In this document: positions 47,550 to 55,048 of the stretch, in pieces | Layout: each line of letters begins with the position of its first letter | Position numbering within the stretch: position 1 is the stretch's first letter | NCBI RefSeq assembly: GCF_900187615.1 | Contig: NZ_FYDO01000011.1 | Span: 62,001 to 126,000, forward strand | DNA from: Pseudomonas sp. Irchel s3f7 | Lineage (GTDB): Bacteria; Pseudomonadota; Gammaproteobacteria; Pseudomonadales; Pseudomonadaceae | Length of the DNA stretch: 64,000 nucleotides | Direction of reading: 5' to 3' | Translations under genes and position numbers: made by a program | The notes under the pieces: model-generated | Seen by the model: the letters and a program-made list of their open reading frames with translations, nothing else | Told to the model about the DNA's origin: nothing | Databases searched by the model: none

Positions 47550-47756
47550 GTGTCAACGCTCAATGAAATCGCCATGAACCACGCGAGATTGGCCAAGCAA
47601 AAGGCTGAAGAGATGACCGATTTGAGCGACCGACGTGTGCACATCGTGGTGAGCTTCGAAGTAGCACCACTTGGTGCGCAACAGGACGTTCCATTGCACT
47701 TGATCGCGAGCGCGCAGGACAGTCACAACGTCCATACAGTCGGTTACGCGCCCTGA
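47550..47756 (+). CDS. Small hypothetical protein, GTG start
   Basis: 68 residues. The GTG at 47550 follows AGGAG at about eight bases. Sequence STLNEIAMNHARLAKQKAEEM, then VHIVVSFEVAPL, is soluble and mixed. No family recognised. It is the last chromosomal gene before the prophage end. Confidence 0.55.
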   Translation: MSTLNEIAMNHARLAKQKAEEMTDLSDRRVHIVVSFEVAPLGAQQDVPLHLIASAQDSHNVHTVGYAP

Positions 47757-47901
47757 CCGGTTGCCGAAGCTGCGATCACTTGCTGACTGGACTCTGCCGC
47801 ACGTGATCGCCTACCTCCGCATATATAGGCACCTGGAGATGGGTGCCGATCTGGCGTTCTGAGGTGGGTGCTTTGCAAAAGTTTCGCAAATCGCACACAA
47901 C

Positions 47902-47930
47902 AAAAAAGGGCCCACCTTTCGGTGAGCCCT
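47902..47930 (-). terminator. Terminator of the former tRNA-Val transcript
   Basis: On the minus strand GGGCTCACC-GAAA-GGTGGGCCC then TTTTTT. It lies 30 bp beyond the tRNA-Val 3' fragment, where the original tRNA terminator would be. Confidence 0.85.
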
Positions 47931-47960
47931 TCTAGACCGCCCAGCAGAGCGGATTTTGTT

Positions 47961-48009
47961 TGGTAGGCGCGATTGGACTCGAACCAACGACCCCCACCAT
48001 GTCAAGGTG
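47961..48009 (-). mobile_element. Prophage attachment site: 3' fragment of tRNA-Val(GAC)
   Basis: A 49-nt match to the 3' part of a tRNA-Val gene ending in CCA, including anticodon loop TTGACAT, variable region GGGGGTC, T-arm GGTTCGAGTCC and acceptor GCGCCTACCA. The 5' half is missing: at 48010 the expected base is lost and unrelated sequence follows. This is the usual outcome of tyrosine-recombinase integration, with the intact gene rebuilt at the other end, here beyond the right edge. The integrase should be there too. Confidence 0.82.
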
Positions 48010-48217
48010 ACCCCGAAACCGGCGCAAGCAATTGATTAACAAAGGAAAATAAGTAGTTTAGACAGGGTACGAAACAGAGGTATCACCCTATATGAATCAA
48101 TAACTTAGCGTTGTATATTCCTACAGTAGTTCCCATCCCACGGCATCCTGCCGACCGTACCTACCATCTTTTACGATTGACCACTGCTACGCTGAAATCT
48201 CCACGGAGGATTTCGCG

Positions 48218-48427
48218 ATGCCAAATTCTGACCTGCTCCCTTCCCTGCTCTTCAAAATCAACGAAAACCAGCTCGCCCTGGAAGCCGCCATCATGGAGCT
48301 TTCGAATTGGGTCGAGCAGCGCGGTGCGGCCGACGTCGCCGACAACGTGCGTGGCGCCATGGAAGCGATCGACAAGAACGAAGAATTCATCAAGATGACG
48401 CTCGCGGTAATGATGGCACCGGAGTGA
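48218..48427 (+). CDS. Small hypothetical prophage-end protein
   Basis: 69 residues. The ATG at 48218 follows CGGAGGA. Acidic, helical sequence (MPNSDLLPSLLFKINENQ...MEAIDKNEEFIKMT), no recognised family. It is the first gene inside the attachment site and points away from the tail genes. Confidence 0.6.
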   Translation: MPNSDLLPSLLFKINENQLALEAAIMELSNWVEQRGAADVADNVRGAMEAIDKNEEFIKMTLAVMMAPE

Positions 48428-48507
48428 TGCATTCACGCTGAAGTAATCGGCGCCTCGGCTGGCCAGAGAGTCCAAAGCTCAGTTTGCTGGTGCCCTTCGA
48501 AGGATTG

Positions 48508-48732
48508 TCATGTCCCCAATCTCACATGCAAAAGAAGCACATCAACCATAATGTGGTGCTCGTAGTCGTCTAGTTTTTTGCCCGCCTTTAATTTTTCAGC
48601 AATCCCATTCAGGAAGTCATCGTCTGTCTCACTGATTATGCTGAGAGCAAATTCCAGAACCTTCCCTTCGAGAGGCTCATCCTGATTGAGCCGGCGTTTT
48701 ACATGACCGCACATAGCGCTTATCGATTTCAT
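48508..48732 (-). CDS. Hypothetical prophage protein
   Basis: 74 residues if started at the ATG at 48732 (MKSISAMCGHV, after GGTGG); the frame extends to a GTG at 48774. Sequence (RRLNQDEPLEGKVLEFALSI, then DDYEHHIMVDVLLLHVRLG) is soluble. Similar small proteins occur at the ends of Pseudomonas prophages and pyocin clusters as far as I recall; their role is unknown. Confidence 0.6.
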   Translation of the reverse strand: MKSISAMCGHVKRRLNQDEPLEGKVLEFALSIISETDDDFLNGIAEKLKAGKKLDDYEHHIMVDVLLLHVRLGT

Positions 48733-48796
48733 TTGTCCACCCATTGCCATCAGAAGCTTCAGCGACCCTAGCACGGGCGAACATGGAGGAAAAATT

Positions 48797-48988
48797 ATGA
48801 ATGGAATAGGCCAGATGACACAAACTAAAAATAAATTTGTCCGCCCAATAAAAATTGGTTCAAGCGGTAGCGTTTTGGGGAAGAAACCTCAGCAACAAAT
48901 CCCTCCACGGCGTCCTGCCGACCGAACACAATCCCTATATAAAGGAAGGGTGCGCAGTCATGGCACGTCCTTGAAGAAAATGTGGTGA
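48797..48988 (+). CDS. Doubtful small ORF
   Basis: 63 codons with a good ribosome site (GGAGG, 7 bp before the ATG). The product is basic and unstructured (RPIKIGSSGSVLGKKP) and its last 31 bp overlap the end of the endolysin gene on the other strand. It could be a short regulatory peptide or noise. Confidence 0.3.
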   Translation: MNGIGQMTQTKNKFVRPIKIGSSGSVLGKKPQQQIPPRRPADRTQSLYKGRVRSHGTSLKKMW

Positions 48989-49383
48989 CCGAGCCTCAAC
49001 GTCTCTTTGGCGCCTTTCACCCAAGCCGGCGGCTTCGGCATCGTGTTCGAGTAGTAATGGGTGGCCCCATCAGTGGGATCCGACACCTTGCCCGCCATCA
49101 CCTGGTCTGCAGCGATCTGTGCTTGAGCTAACTCACGTAACGGGATCGGCTTCACGCCACTCAGGTAGGCGAAGTTCGGGTCGTTCTTGTTCCAGCAGCT
49201 GAACTGGTACGGCTTCTGGCACACACCGGCATAGCCCTCACCCCACCATGACTTGGCCTTGCCGTCATTCACACGGTTGCGGATAGTCCAGGCCACGGCG
49301 ATCTGCCCGGCCAACGATTCGCCACGGGCCTCACCCCACAGCGTTCGGGCGAGAATGTCGCGCTCTTTTGCGGATTCGGTCAT
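48958..49383 (-). CDS. SleB-type cell-wall hydrolase, phage endolysin
   Basis: 141 residues from the ATG at 49383 (MTESAKERDILA), preceded by GGAGAAAAG; the longer frame to 49416 reads through the terminator. The Hydrolase_2/SleB core is clear: TLWGEARGES with the catalytic Glu, VAWTIRNRVN, YQFSCWN, and SDPTDGATHYYS. It degrades peptidoglycan at the end of the lytic cycle. It has no signal peptide, so a holin elsewhere is needed. A second, truncated copy of its first 31 codons lies at 51845-51940. It is the last minus-strand phage gene before the attachment site. Confidence 0.88.
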   Translation of the reverse strand: MTESAKERDILARTLWGEARGESLAGQIAVAWTIRNRVNDGKAKSWWGEGYAGVCQKPYQFSCWNKNDPNFAYLSGVKPIPLRELAQAQIAADQVMAGKVSDPTDGATHYYSNTMPKPPAWVKGAKETLRLGHHIFFKDVP

Positions 49384-49400
49384 AACTTTTCTCCAGACGT

Positions 49401-49426
49401 AAAAAAGCCCGCACATGACGGGCTTT
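49401..49426 (-). terminator. Terminator immediately upstream of the endolysin ribosome site
   Basis: AAAGCCCG/CGGGCTTT stem with a 7-nt loop; on the minus strand the T tract (TTTTTT) is 8 bases before the GGAGAAAAG ribosome site. One of four such cassettes (others at 51940, 52302, 62525). Confidence 0.75.
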
Positions 49427-49458
49427 GTGATATGAAAATCTAGATGCTAGGGTATCCC

Positions 49459-51501
49459 CTATTTTTGCAGCCCTGCTGTAGGCGCAGGCTCAAGCAGAAG
49501 CATGGTCCCAAGTGGACTCTTAGAGATGACCGGGTATTTCGCCTTCAGTGCCGAATCATTAACATCAACAAAGGTTATAGATCCATCAGTGACGCCAAGG
49601 TAGATGCATTCCAGCTGCTCATTCAGAGCGCCTTCTACCAGTTGGTCTAGATCGCGCTGAAGTAGAGTCTCGACTATTCCAGGACCTTTCAGTGGGGACG
49701 CTATGTTCAGTTCAGCGTAATAGATTGCCTGGCGTTGAGACAAGATCAGGCAGTCTCTGTTTCGGTATGTTTCGCGCATGAACCTCAACTCATCAACGAC
49801 AGTCGGGTCCTTAGCATCGCCCAGCGTGGAAATGTTGCGGAGGGCTGCGCCGGCCAACTCCTTCCCTGATGAAAGAAATGTAATGGTACCGAGCGAAACA
49901 AAAAGCACGATCGGCAATGCCAAGGCCACCGAAGCTAGTTGAGTGGATCGATGGCGAACAGCGCTGAGTATTTTATCGGCAAGAATGCCAGCAATGAAAA
50001 TAGCTGGCCAACAAACCAGAACCAAGCAGTACACATGCGATCTGCCCTGATAGTAGGTGAATAAACCAAGCCCCATTATAGCGCCGCAGAAAAGCACATC
50101 ATAAACACTGCTTTCTGGGTATTCCTTCCATCTTGAAAGAGCTGTTATAGCACCAGCTGCATAGATCACCAGAACTGCTTGCCATGGATCCAGTGCTACA
50201 GGCATTGGAATCATACCGAAGCCGGCCATGTAGAAAATCTTCTGGTAAGCAAGCACTTCGCCCAAATCGAGCGGGACACCGGCCTTGATGCGTAGAGCAA
50301 CAAAGCACGCAACAATTGTGGAAATGGCAATCGCGCCAAATAGTGCCGCGGATACTATTCCTCGCAGGGCTGAGCGCTTAGCTATCAGCGGCTTGACAAG
50401 GAGGGTTGCGCCAATCGATACCAGAACTGGGATCCCCGTGTCGATGTTCCAGAACACAGATATGCCAGCCACGGCCCCCAACACACTAAATTTAAGTCGA
50501 CCAGGCTTCGACATCTGCGAAGAGAAAAGCAGCAGCGCTACTGCTGGCCAGAAGAATCTAATCGGGAAATACTGGACGTAGATGTCCTCAACGCTGCCGT
50601 TCAAATACATGAACAGGCTCATAGGGATCAACATGGTCAAAAAAATCAACAGCGCCAGAAGCGAATTGTGGACGTACTTCTTAAGCATTGCTGCAACAGC
50701 CACAAGCCCGATTGCGTGGAGCGTCGCGAAAAATAGCGTTACGGACAGAACAGACAGGCCGAATATTTTAAAGATCGGTGCAATGATCTCTGGGTAAAAT
50801 CCATATTGCGAAGGCAGGTCTAAAATAATTGTTTTGCCATGAACGACTTGGTTCAAAGCATATATTACTGCGTCCAAATGCACGGACCAAACCGTAGACA
50901 AAGTTACCGAGCTAATGGACGCGATACGGTTTGGAAGTATTTGTAACGCGATAGCCACACAAATTATCAACCACCAACTTATTGTCGCCGCATGCGTGCT
51001 TGTCTTTTTGTATAGCTGGCTATGAAAAACAACCCCAAAAGAAGTTAGCAAGCCAAATATTAATAACACCGACTTGTAGCTCTTCGCCCATACTGTTGAA
51101 AAAAACAGTATGTCGATAAAGTCAGAGAAAACAAATGTGGCGACAAAAATCACGGCCGCAAAAATTGGCAGTCCTATCTTGACGGGGGTTGGGATCGTCC
51201 TAGCACGGCGAGACCTGACACCTCCTAGATCGGCGATCCAGAAATACCCAACCAATGCAGCAGGTGCCAATGCAGCGATAACTACGAAGATAGCTCTCTC
51301 TAATGGCTCTGGCACTAACTCATAAGGCTTTCCGGTTCTATCATGTACTAACATCTGATCCACGGGCATCGAAGCAATATCGTGGGGGGCTAAAAACCAA
51401 ATAGCAAAGGCCGAAACTGAAACGCCTAATATAAAGAAAAAAAGTACAATAACTCCTTTGGATATAGCGTCTTCTTTCTCGGCGATGCCAATCTCTTTCA
51501 T
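49459..51501 (-). CDS. Polytopic membrane protein, probable glycosyltransferase (lysogenic conversion gene)
   Basis: 680 residues from the ATG at 51501 (MKEIGIAEKED), or 684 from 51513. At least a dozen hydrophobic segments are spread along the sequence, such as VIVLFFFILGVSVSAFAIWFL, LLIFGLLTSFGVVF and LALLIFLTMLIPMSLF, followed by a soluble C-terminal domain of about 110 residues. This layout resembles phage Gtr/O-antigen glucosyltransferases and ArnT/PMT-type GT-C enzymes, which act on lipid-linked sugars at the inner membrane. The first periplasmic loop holds acidic residues as in GT-C enzymes. The gene is visibly AT-richer than its neighbours and sits between two endolysin starts, marking it as a moron acquired by the phage. 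Confidence 0.7.
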   Translation of the reverse strand: MKEIGIAEKEDAISKGVIVLFFFILGVSVSAFAIWFLAPHDIASMPVDQMLVHDRTGKPYELVPEPLERAIFVVIAALAPAALVGYFWIADLGGVRSRRARTIPTPVKIGLPIFAAVIFVATFVFSDFIDILFFSTVWAKSYKSVLLIFGLLTSFGVVFHSQLYKKTSTHAATISWWLIICVAIALQILPNRIASISSVTLSTVWSVHLDAVIYALNQVVHGKTIILDLPSQYGFYPEIIAPIFKIFGLSVLSVTLFFATLHAIGLVAVAAMLKKYVHNSLLALLIFLTMLIPMSLFMYLNGSVEDIYVQYFPIRFFWPAVALLLFSSQMSKPGRLKFSVLGAVAGISVFWNIDTGIPVLVSIGATLLVKPLIAKRSALRGIVSAALFGAIAISTIVACFVALRIKAGVPLDLGEVLAYQKIFYMAGFGMIPMPVALDPWQAVLVIYAAGAITALSRWKEYPESSVYDVLFCGAIMGLGLFTYYQGRSHVYCLVLVCWPAIFIAGILADKILSAVRHRSTQLASVALALPIVLFVSLGTITFLSSGKELAGAALRNISTLGDAKDPTVVDELRFMRETYRNRDCLILSQRQAIYYAELNIASPLKGPGIVETLLQRDLDQLVEGALNEQLECIYLGVTDGSITFVDVNDSALKAKYPVISKSPLGTMLLLEPAPTAGLQK

Positions 51502-51617
51502 TAACGCCGTCAATATTGTTCTTCCTTATAGCGGCAGATTTTGCCATAGACTGATACAGTTTATTCAGTGACTATAAAAGAACCGATCAGCGCCACCTTT
51601 TGGTGTCAGTGGTTCCA

Positions 51618-51684
<67 letters not shown>

Positions 51685-51797
51685 TACAGTCACGCATACA
51701 GCTTATGATGGCCGAACATCCTTGCAGCGGAAAGTAATTTTGCCAAAATCGCAACTTTTTCCCATGCGGCCTCTAGACGACAGTTCGACCGCTTAAC

Positions 51798-51819
51798 GCC
51801 GAAAGCTCTCGCTTTCGGC
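51798..51819. repeat. Perfect inverted repeat
   Basis: GCCGAAAGC-TCTC-GCTTTCGGC, 9-bp stem, 4-nt loop. On neither strand is there a long T tract, so it could be a weak terminator or a palindromic site left by rearrangement. Confidence 0.7.
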
Positions 51820-51844
51820 AAGGCGTTTAGGGGATGACGATTAT

Positions 51845-51940
51845 TCAGGCCACGGCGATCTGACCGGCCAGTGATTCACCGCGCGCCTCACCCCATAGCG
51901 TACGGGCAAGACCATCGCGGTCTCTTTCTGTTGTGGTCAT
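51845..51940 (-). pseudogene. Truncated endolysin 5' end (duplicate)
   Basis: 31 codons starting at the ATG at 51940, preceded by the same GGAGAAAAGT ribosome site as the intact endolysin. The residues TLWGEARGESLAGQIAVA match the intact gene exactly over 18 residues and then stop at a TGA where the intact gene has WTIRNR. DNA identity is only partial with many third-base differences, so this is an old paralogue or a remnant of a different phage's endolysin, not a fresh duplication. Recombination placed the glycosyltransferase module at its 3' break. Confidence 0.85.
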
Positions 51941-52019
51941 CACTTTTCTCCAGGCGAAAAAAAACCGCACTCGACGGGACTCAATGGTTAAGCTGTGCGC
52001 TCCACGCATGGAGGCATTT

Positions 52020-52238
52020 ATGAAGTACACAACGATTCTTCTGATTGCCGCATTGCTCGGTGGCTGCGCCTCATACAGTGAGCGAGGCACCGGTGAAGGC
52101 GGAAGGGAAATCAACAACAAAGGCTATACCGTCCGCTGTGATGCAACACCAGCTAATCAGCCAGGCTGCTACACACCTCCCCCGTCGTGGTCCTGGTGGC
52201 CTTCAAAAAACATCAAATTTAAACTGGGCGCGAACTAA
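52020..52238 (+). CDS. Small lipoprotein on the opposite strand of the tail module
   Basis: 72 residues from the ATG at 52020. A lipoprotein signal (MKYTTILLIAALLGGC) leads to a short mature part with one Cys pair and a C-terminal PPPSWSWWPSKNIKF segment. Size and lipobox would fit an outer-membrane spanin (Rz1-like), but proline content is low and no inner-membrane partner overlaps it, so it may instead be a superinfection-exclusion or conversion lipoprotein. A ribosome site (GGAGG) is present before the ATG. Its gene direction is opposite to the phage late genes, a moron trait. Confidence 0.65.
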   Translation: MKYTTILLIAALLGGCASYSERGTGEGGREINNKGYTVRCDATPANQPGCYTPPPSWSWWPSKNIKFKLGAN

Positions 52239-52239
52239 A

Positions 52240-52302
52240 TTAGCTCCGCGCCAGACTTATCTGGACTTCTCGCTGAGCGAGAGCGTTGCAGAGATCGAAC
52301 AT
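52240..52302 (-). pseudogene. Orphan 20-codon start behind a terminator-ribosome-site cassette
   Basis: On the minus strand a stem-loop with TTTTTTT is followed by GCCTGGAGAAAACA and ATG, then only 20 codons (MFDLCNALAQREV...) and TAA. The leader is the same kind as before the endolysin and the tape measure genes, so this is probably the surviving start of a lost phage gene. Confidence 0.5.
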
Positions 52303-52363
52303 TGTTTTCTCCAGGCAAAAAAATACCCGCTCGATGGTGGGCGCGTTGTGCTGCTTGATCGCG

Positions 52364-52729
52364 CTAGATCAGATCTCCGACCAACTCTTGCGGGTCGGCC
52401 ACGATAACAGGCGCGACCGGCTCAACCGGCCACACTGGCGCGGCGTACCAAATCGGCTGCGCGGTGACTTTGCCCAGTGCGAATTTGTACACCTTCCAGG
52501 CTTTGAGGTTGAGCAACAGCGCGGCCTGCTCGGCTTCGTCCTCTGCGGTTGCCTCGCCAGCCTCGATGCCATAACCGAGCGTGTCGATCCGATCCTGAAT
52601 TCGGGCGATCTGCGTTACCGCATCGGCATTCTTCGCTGCGAGCTGAGCTTTCACTACGACAAGGTGTGCAGCCTGCACCGCTGCATCTTTCATGGACTTG
52701 GTAATCAGTTTGGTCCAGTCGATATTCAT
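52364..52729 (-). CDS. Tail fibre assembly / tail chaperone-like protein
   Basis: 121 residues beginning MNIDWTKLITKSMKDAAVQAA. The second part, with LKAWKVYKFALGKV and the Trp/Pro-rich VWPVEPVAPVI, is typical of tail-fibre assembly chaperones (caudo_TAP type) located just after tail fibre genes. Its ATG overlaps the upstream stop (ATGA). It probably helps fold or attach the fibre encoded at 53070. Confidence 0.7.
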   Translation of the reverse strand: MNIDWTKLITKSMKDAAVQAAHLVVVKAQLAAKNADAVTQIARIQDRIDTLGYGIEAGEATAEDEAEQAALLLNLKAWKVYKFALGKVTAQPIWYAAPVWPVEPVAPVIVADPQELVGDLI

Positions 52730-53070
52730 TCAATGTCCTCCGGTGCCGTCTCTATCTCTGGATCTGGAAGCGGGCCGGGAAACACTACCGGGCCATTCGG
52801 CACGTTTTCCAGCGGAACCGGGAACGCTTGCTCTGGGCTGAAATTGGCAGGCAAAGGCAAGAAGAGCGTCAGTTCAAGCTCTCCATCAACTTTATCCACG
52901 GGGCCTGCAAACCACTCTGACGTGATCGCTCCGAAGGGTAGCGTGTCGCCGTCGGCCATGCGTGAGAAGTCGAAGATCTCGCCATTAATGATGAGTGTGG
53001 CGCCAACGCGAGACACTTCCAGCGTGTCATCGCGTCGCTGCGGGGAAAGTGGGGAAAGGTTGATCTTCAT
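52726..53070 (-). CDS. Hypothetical tail-region protein
   Basis: 114 residues from the ATG at 53070 (MKINLSPLSPQRRDDTLE); a longer frame runs back into the fibre gene. Beta-rich with a repetitive Pro-rich acidic tail (FPGPLPDPEIE). It shares one base with the tail fibre stop (TAATG) and overlaps the next gene, so it is part of the late operon. Not recognised by family; such proteins between fibre and chaperone are common in Pseudomonas phages. Confidence 0.7.
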   Translation of the reverse strand: MKINLSPLSPQRRDDTLEVSRVGATLIINGEIFDFSRMADGDTLPFGAITSEWFAGPVDKVDGELELTLFLPLPANFSPEQAFPVPLENVPNGPVVFPGPLPDPEIETAPEDIE

Positions 53071-54008
53071 TAGAACCATCTTCCTATGGCAATATAAGTA
53101 TATGTATAAGTCTGCACGTAGTTCCAATACTGGACAATTTGAAACACGCTAGTCGTGACAGGGTTGGATCTGCAATAACCTTGAAACACGTTGGTTACGT
53201 TAACGCCGGTACTATTTACAGAGACCTTGTATGCCGCATTAATGAATGCGGCAGGGAGACTTATATTCGCTGAATATGCTTGAGCTGTAGTTGTTTGATC
53301 TATCCCGGCCACTGGTTGCCCATGGCAGATCATTGTCCCATCCAAGAGCTTCATGTAAGTGCCGTTGGCGTTAGTTGCGGTGTCCACAATCGCCCCAGTT
53401 GGAATTCCACCTGCCTGCGATACCGCACCAACTGCGTTGCTCTTTCCGTAAGCACCTGCTGCTTGTAGTGCGGCCAGCAACGCGGCAATTGAGGTAACTC
53501 CAGTACCGCCAAGTGCCGCACTCAGCGCAGTGGTCAGGCCTGTCAGTGACGTAATGTCGCTGTTCGCTCCAGACTTGGCGGAACCTAAGGTGAGGCGAGC
53601 TGAAGATGCGTCAGGGTCATTGAGCAGTCCCTGGATGTACGCCGAGAGGTCCGTAATCCCGGTACCGCCTTTGTTGGGCGGCAATATGTCGTAGTTGCCG
53701 GTGGTGCCCAGTGCGGCCAATATGGCGCCGTACTGATTCACCAGCGCCCGCAGAGTATCGGCCGATTCTTTTGTGTAGCCCTGCATGGGTGCCAGTGCGT
53801 AGATGCCGGCGGCGACCGTCGCACCGAGATAAGCAGGGAGGATCGACAGCACGGTATCGCTTGCGATATTCGCGACCTCGTACCAACGCCCGTCCGGGCC
53901 GAGGTAGGCATCGCCAACCCTGGCATTAGCTGCGAAGGCGGTGCCGGTTCCGGTAACCGTCGTCGAATTGAGGGTGCACGCCACCGTTCCTGATTTGTAC
54001 CAGGGCAT
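53070..54008 (-). CDS. Tail fibre protein
   Basis: 312 residues beginning MPWYKSGTVACTLNSTTVTG. The N-terminal 110 residues, with VGDAYLGPDGRWYEV and YTKESADTLRALV, are the common attachment module of Pseudomonas tail fibres. A Gly/Thr-rich middle (PPNKGGTGITDL, LGGTGVTS) is fibrous, and the C-terminal 110 residues, ending YTYIAIGRWF, are the receptor-binding tip. It is next to a chaperone-like gene. Confidence 0.88.
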   Translation of the reverse strand: MPWYKSGTVACTLNSTTVTGTGTAFAANARVGDAYLGPDGRWYEVANIASDTVLSILPAYLGATVAAGIYALAPMQGYTKESADTLRALVNQYGAILAALGTTGNYDILPPNKGGTGITDLSAYIQGLLNDPDASSARLTLGSAKSGANSDITSLTGLTTALSAALGGTGVTSIAALLAALQAAGAYGKSNAVGAVSQAGGIPTGAIVDTATNANGTYMKLLDGTMICHGQPVAGIDQTTTAQAYSANISLPAAFINAAYKVSVNSTGVNVTNVFQGYCRSNPVTTSVFQIVQYWNYVQTYTYTYIAIGRWF

Positions 54009-54032
54009 TGAATATCTCCAGAAATAAGGTGG

Positions 54033-54692
54033 TCAGGCCAGTAATTTGGCGCAGAGAAATGGCCGGTGACCTTGGTCGGTCCAGGCGGTGGTGGCGAGGC
54101 TGTACATCATGATTCGGCCGGTGGAGTAGTCGACGGCCAACCCGCAACCGCCGCCAGAAGCATCGTTGTGGCAGTTCATGGCAAACGGGTTGAGCGAGAT
54201 GTACTCGCCTGCCGCAAGAGCCTTGGTAATTGCCCATATGTAACGGCGACCAACAGCCAGTACATCGGTCCCCACGTACGTCCAGTTGCCCGCTGCGAAA
54301 GTCACGACGACCGCTGGTGCGCCACTGTCATAGACCAGCGCGGCGTTCTGATCCCACAACCGCAGTCCGTATGCCGCGGTACCCATCGAAGCCCAAGCGG
54401 CCACGAAATACTGACCGCTCAGCGTTGCGTTGATGTTGGACGCCTTCATGGCGAAGCCGGTCCAGTTGCCAGGCCCGCCGGTGAACCACACCGATATTGG
54501 CACCTGAATAGCGCCTGCATCCGGCCGGATAAACACCAGCGGCGGATCCTGGCTGGTGATTGCTCGGGCAAATGTCCCCGACGCATTGGTGGTGCCTGAA
54601 TACGATCCTTTGGTCAGCAGGCACAGTCGCGGCGCTTCGGAGTCGATCTGGACAAAGGAGTTGTCATTGATGCTTTGGAATCCATAGCTCAT
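54033..54692 (-). CDS. Phage tail tip-associated structural protein
   Basis: 219 residues starting MSYGFQSINDNSFVQIDSE. Beta-rich, with no signal or membrane segment. Its ATG overlaps the stop of the upstream gene. Comparable proteins follow gene J in lambda-like Pseudomonas phages and are thought to be virion components; no precise family is recognised. Confidence 0.65.
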   Translation of the reverse strand: MSYGFQSINDNSFVQIDSEAPRLCLLTKGSYSGTTNASGTFARAITSQDPPLVFIRPDAGAIQVPISVWFTGGPGNWTGFAMKASNINATLSGQYFVAAWASMGTAAYGLRLWDQNAALVYDSGAPAVVVTFAAGNWTYVGTDVLAVGRRYIWAITKALAAGEYISLNPFAMNCHNDASGGGCGLAVDYSTGRIMMYSLATTAWTDQGHRPFLCAKLLA

Positions 54693-55045
54693 GTCGCAAA
54701 CCTTATCGCGTAGGCCTTTGAGACGATCCTTGTCTGCCCGGTGGACGCACCGGCTGATGGGTTTTTAGGTAGGACGGTCACTTGCCCCATGGCGGGAGTG
54801 ACGTAGGGGTACGACTTGGCGTTTCCCGAGCCGTCGAGCTCAGACGATTGCACATCCTGTGCCCTGGTCGGAATGATCATGAACACGCAGTTGGCCGGGT
54901 TGAAGCCCGGGATGTTCAGCGTGTAGCTGGGCGTGGCGCCACTGAAGTCGATCACACCCTGCCAGATCACCTGGTAGGTAAAGGTGTTGGTGTCCATGGA
55001 TAGGGCACCGTTTTCATCAAAAACGCGAAGACCAAATGAAGCCAT
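54689..55045 (-). CDS. Phage structural protein downstream of J
   Basis: 118 residues starting MASFGLRVFDENGALSMDTN. Beta-rich; the VFDENG motif and its size resemble short virion proteins adjacent to J in Pseudomonas siphophages. It begins 3 bp after the J stop and overlaps the next gene by ATGA. Role inferred from position only. Confidence 0.65.
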   Translation of the reverse strand: MASFGLRVFDENGALSMDTNTFTYQVIWQGVIDFSGATPSYTLNIPGFNPANCVFMIIPTRAQDVQSSELDGSGNAKSYPYVTPAMGQVTVLPKNPSAGASTGQTRIVSKAYAIRFAT

Positions 55046-55048
55046 TGT

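Noticed and set aside
48797..48988. Firm gene call for the 63-codon ORF
   Set aside because: Good ribosome site but low-complexity product and overlap with endolysin; kept at low confidence only.
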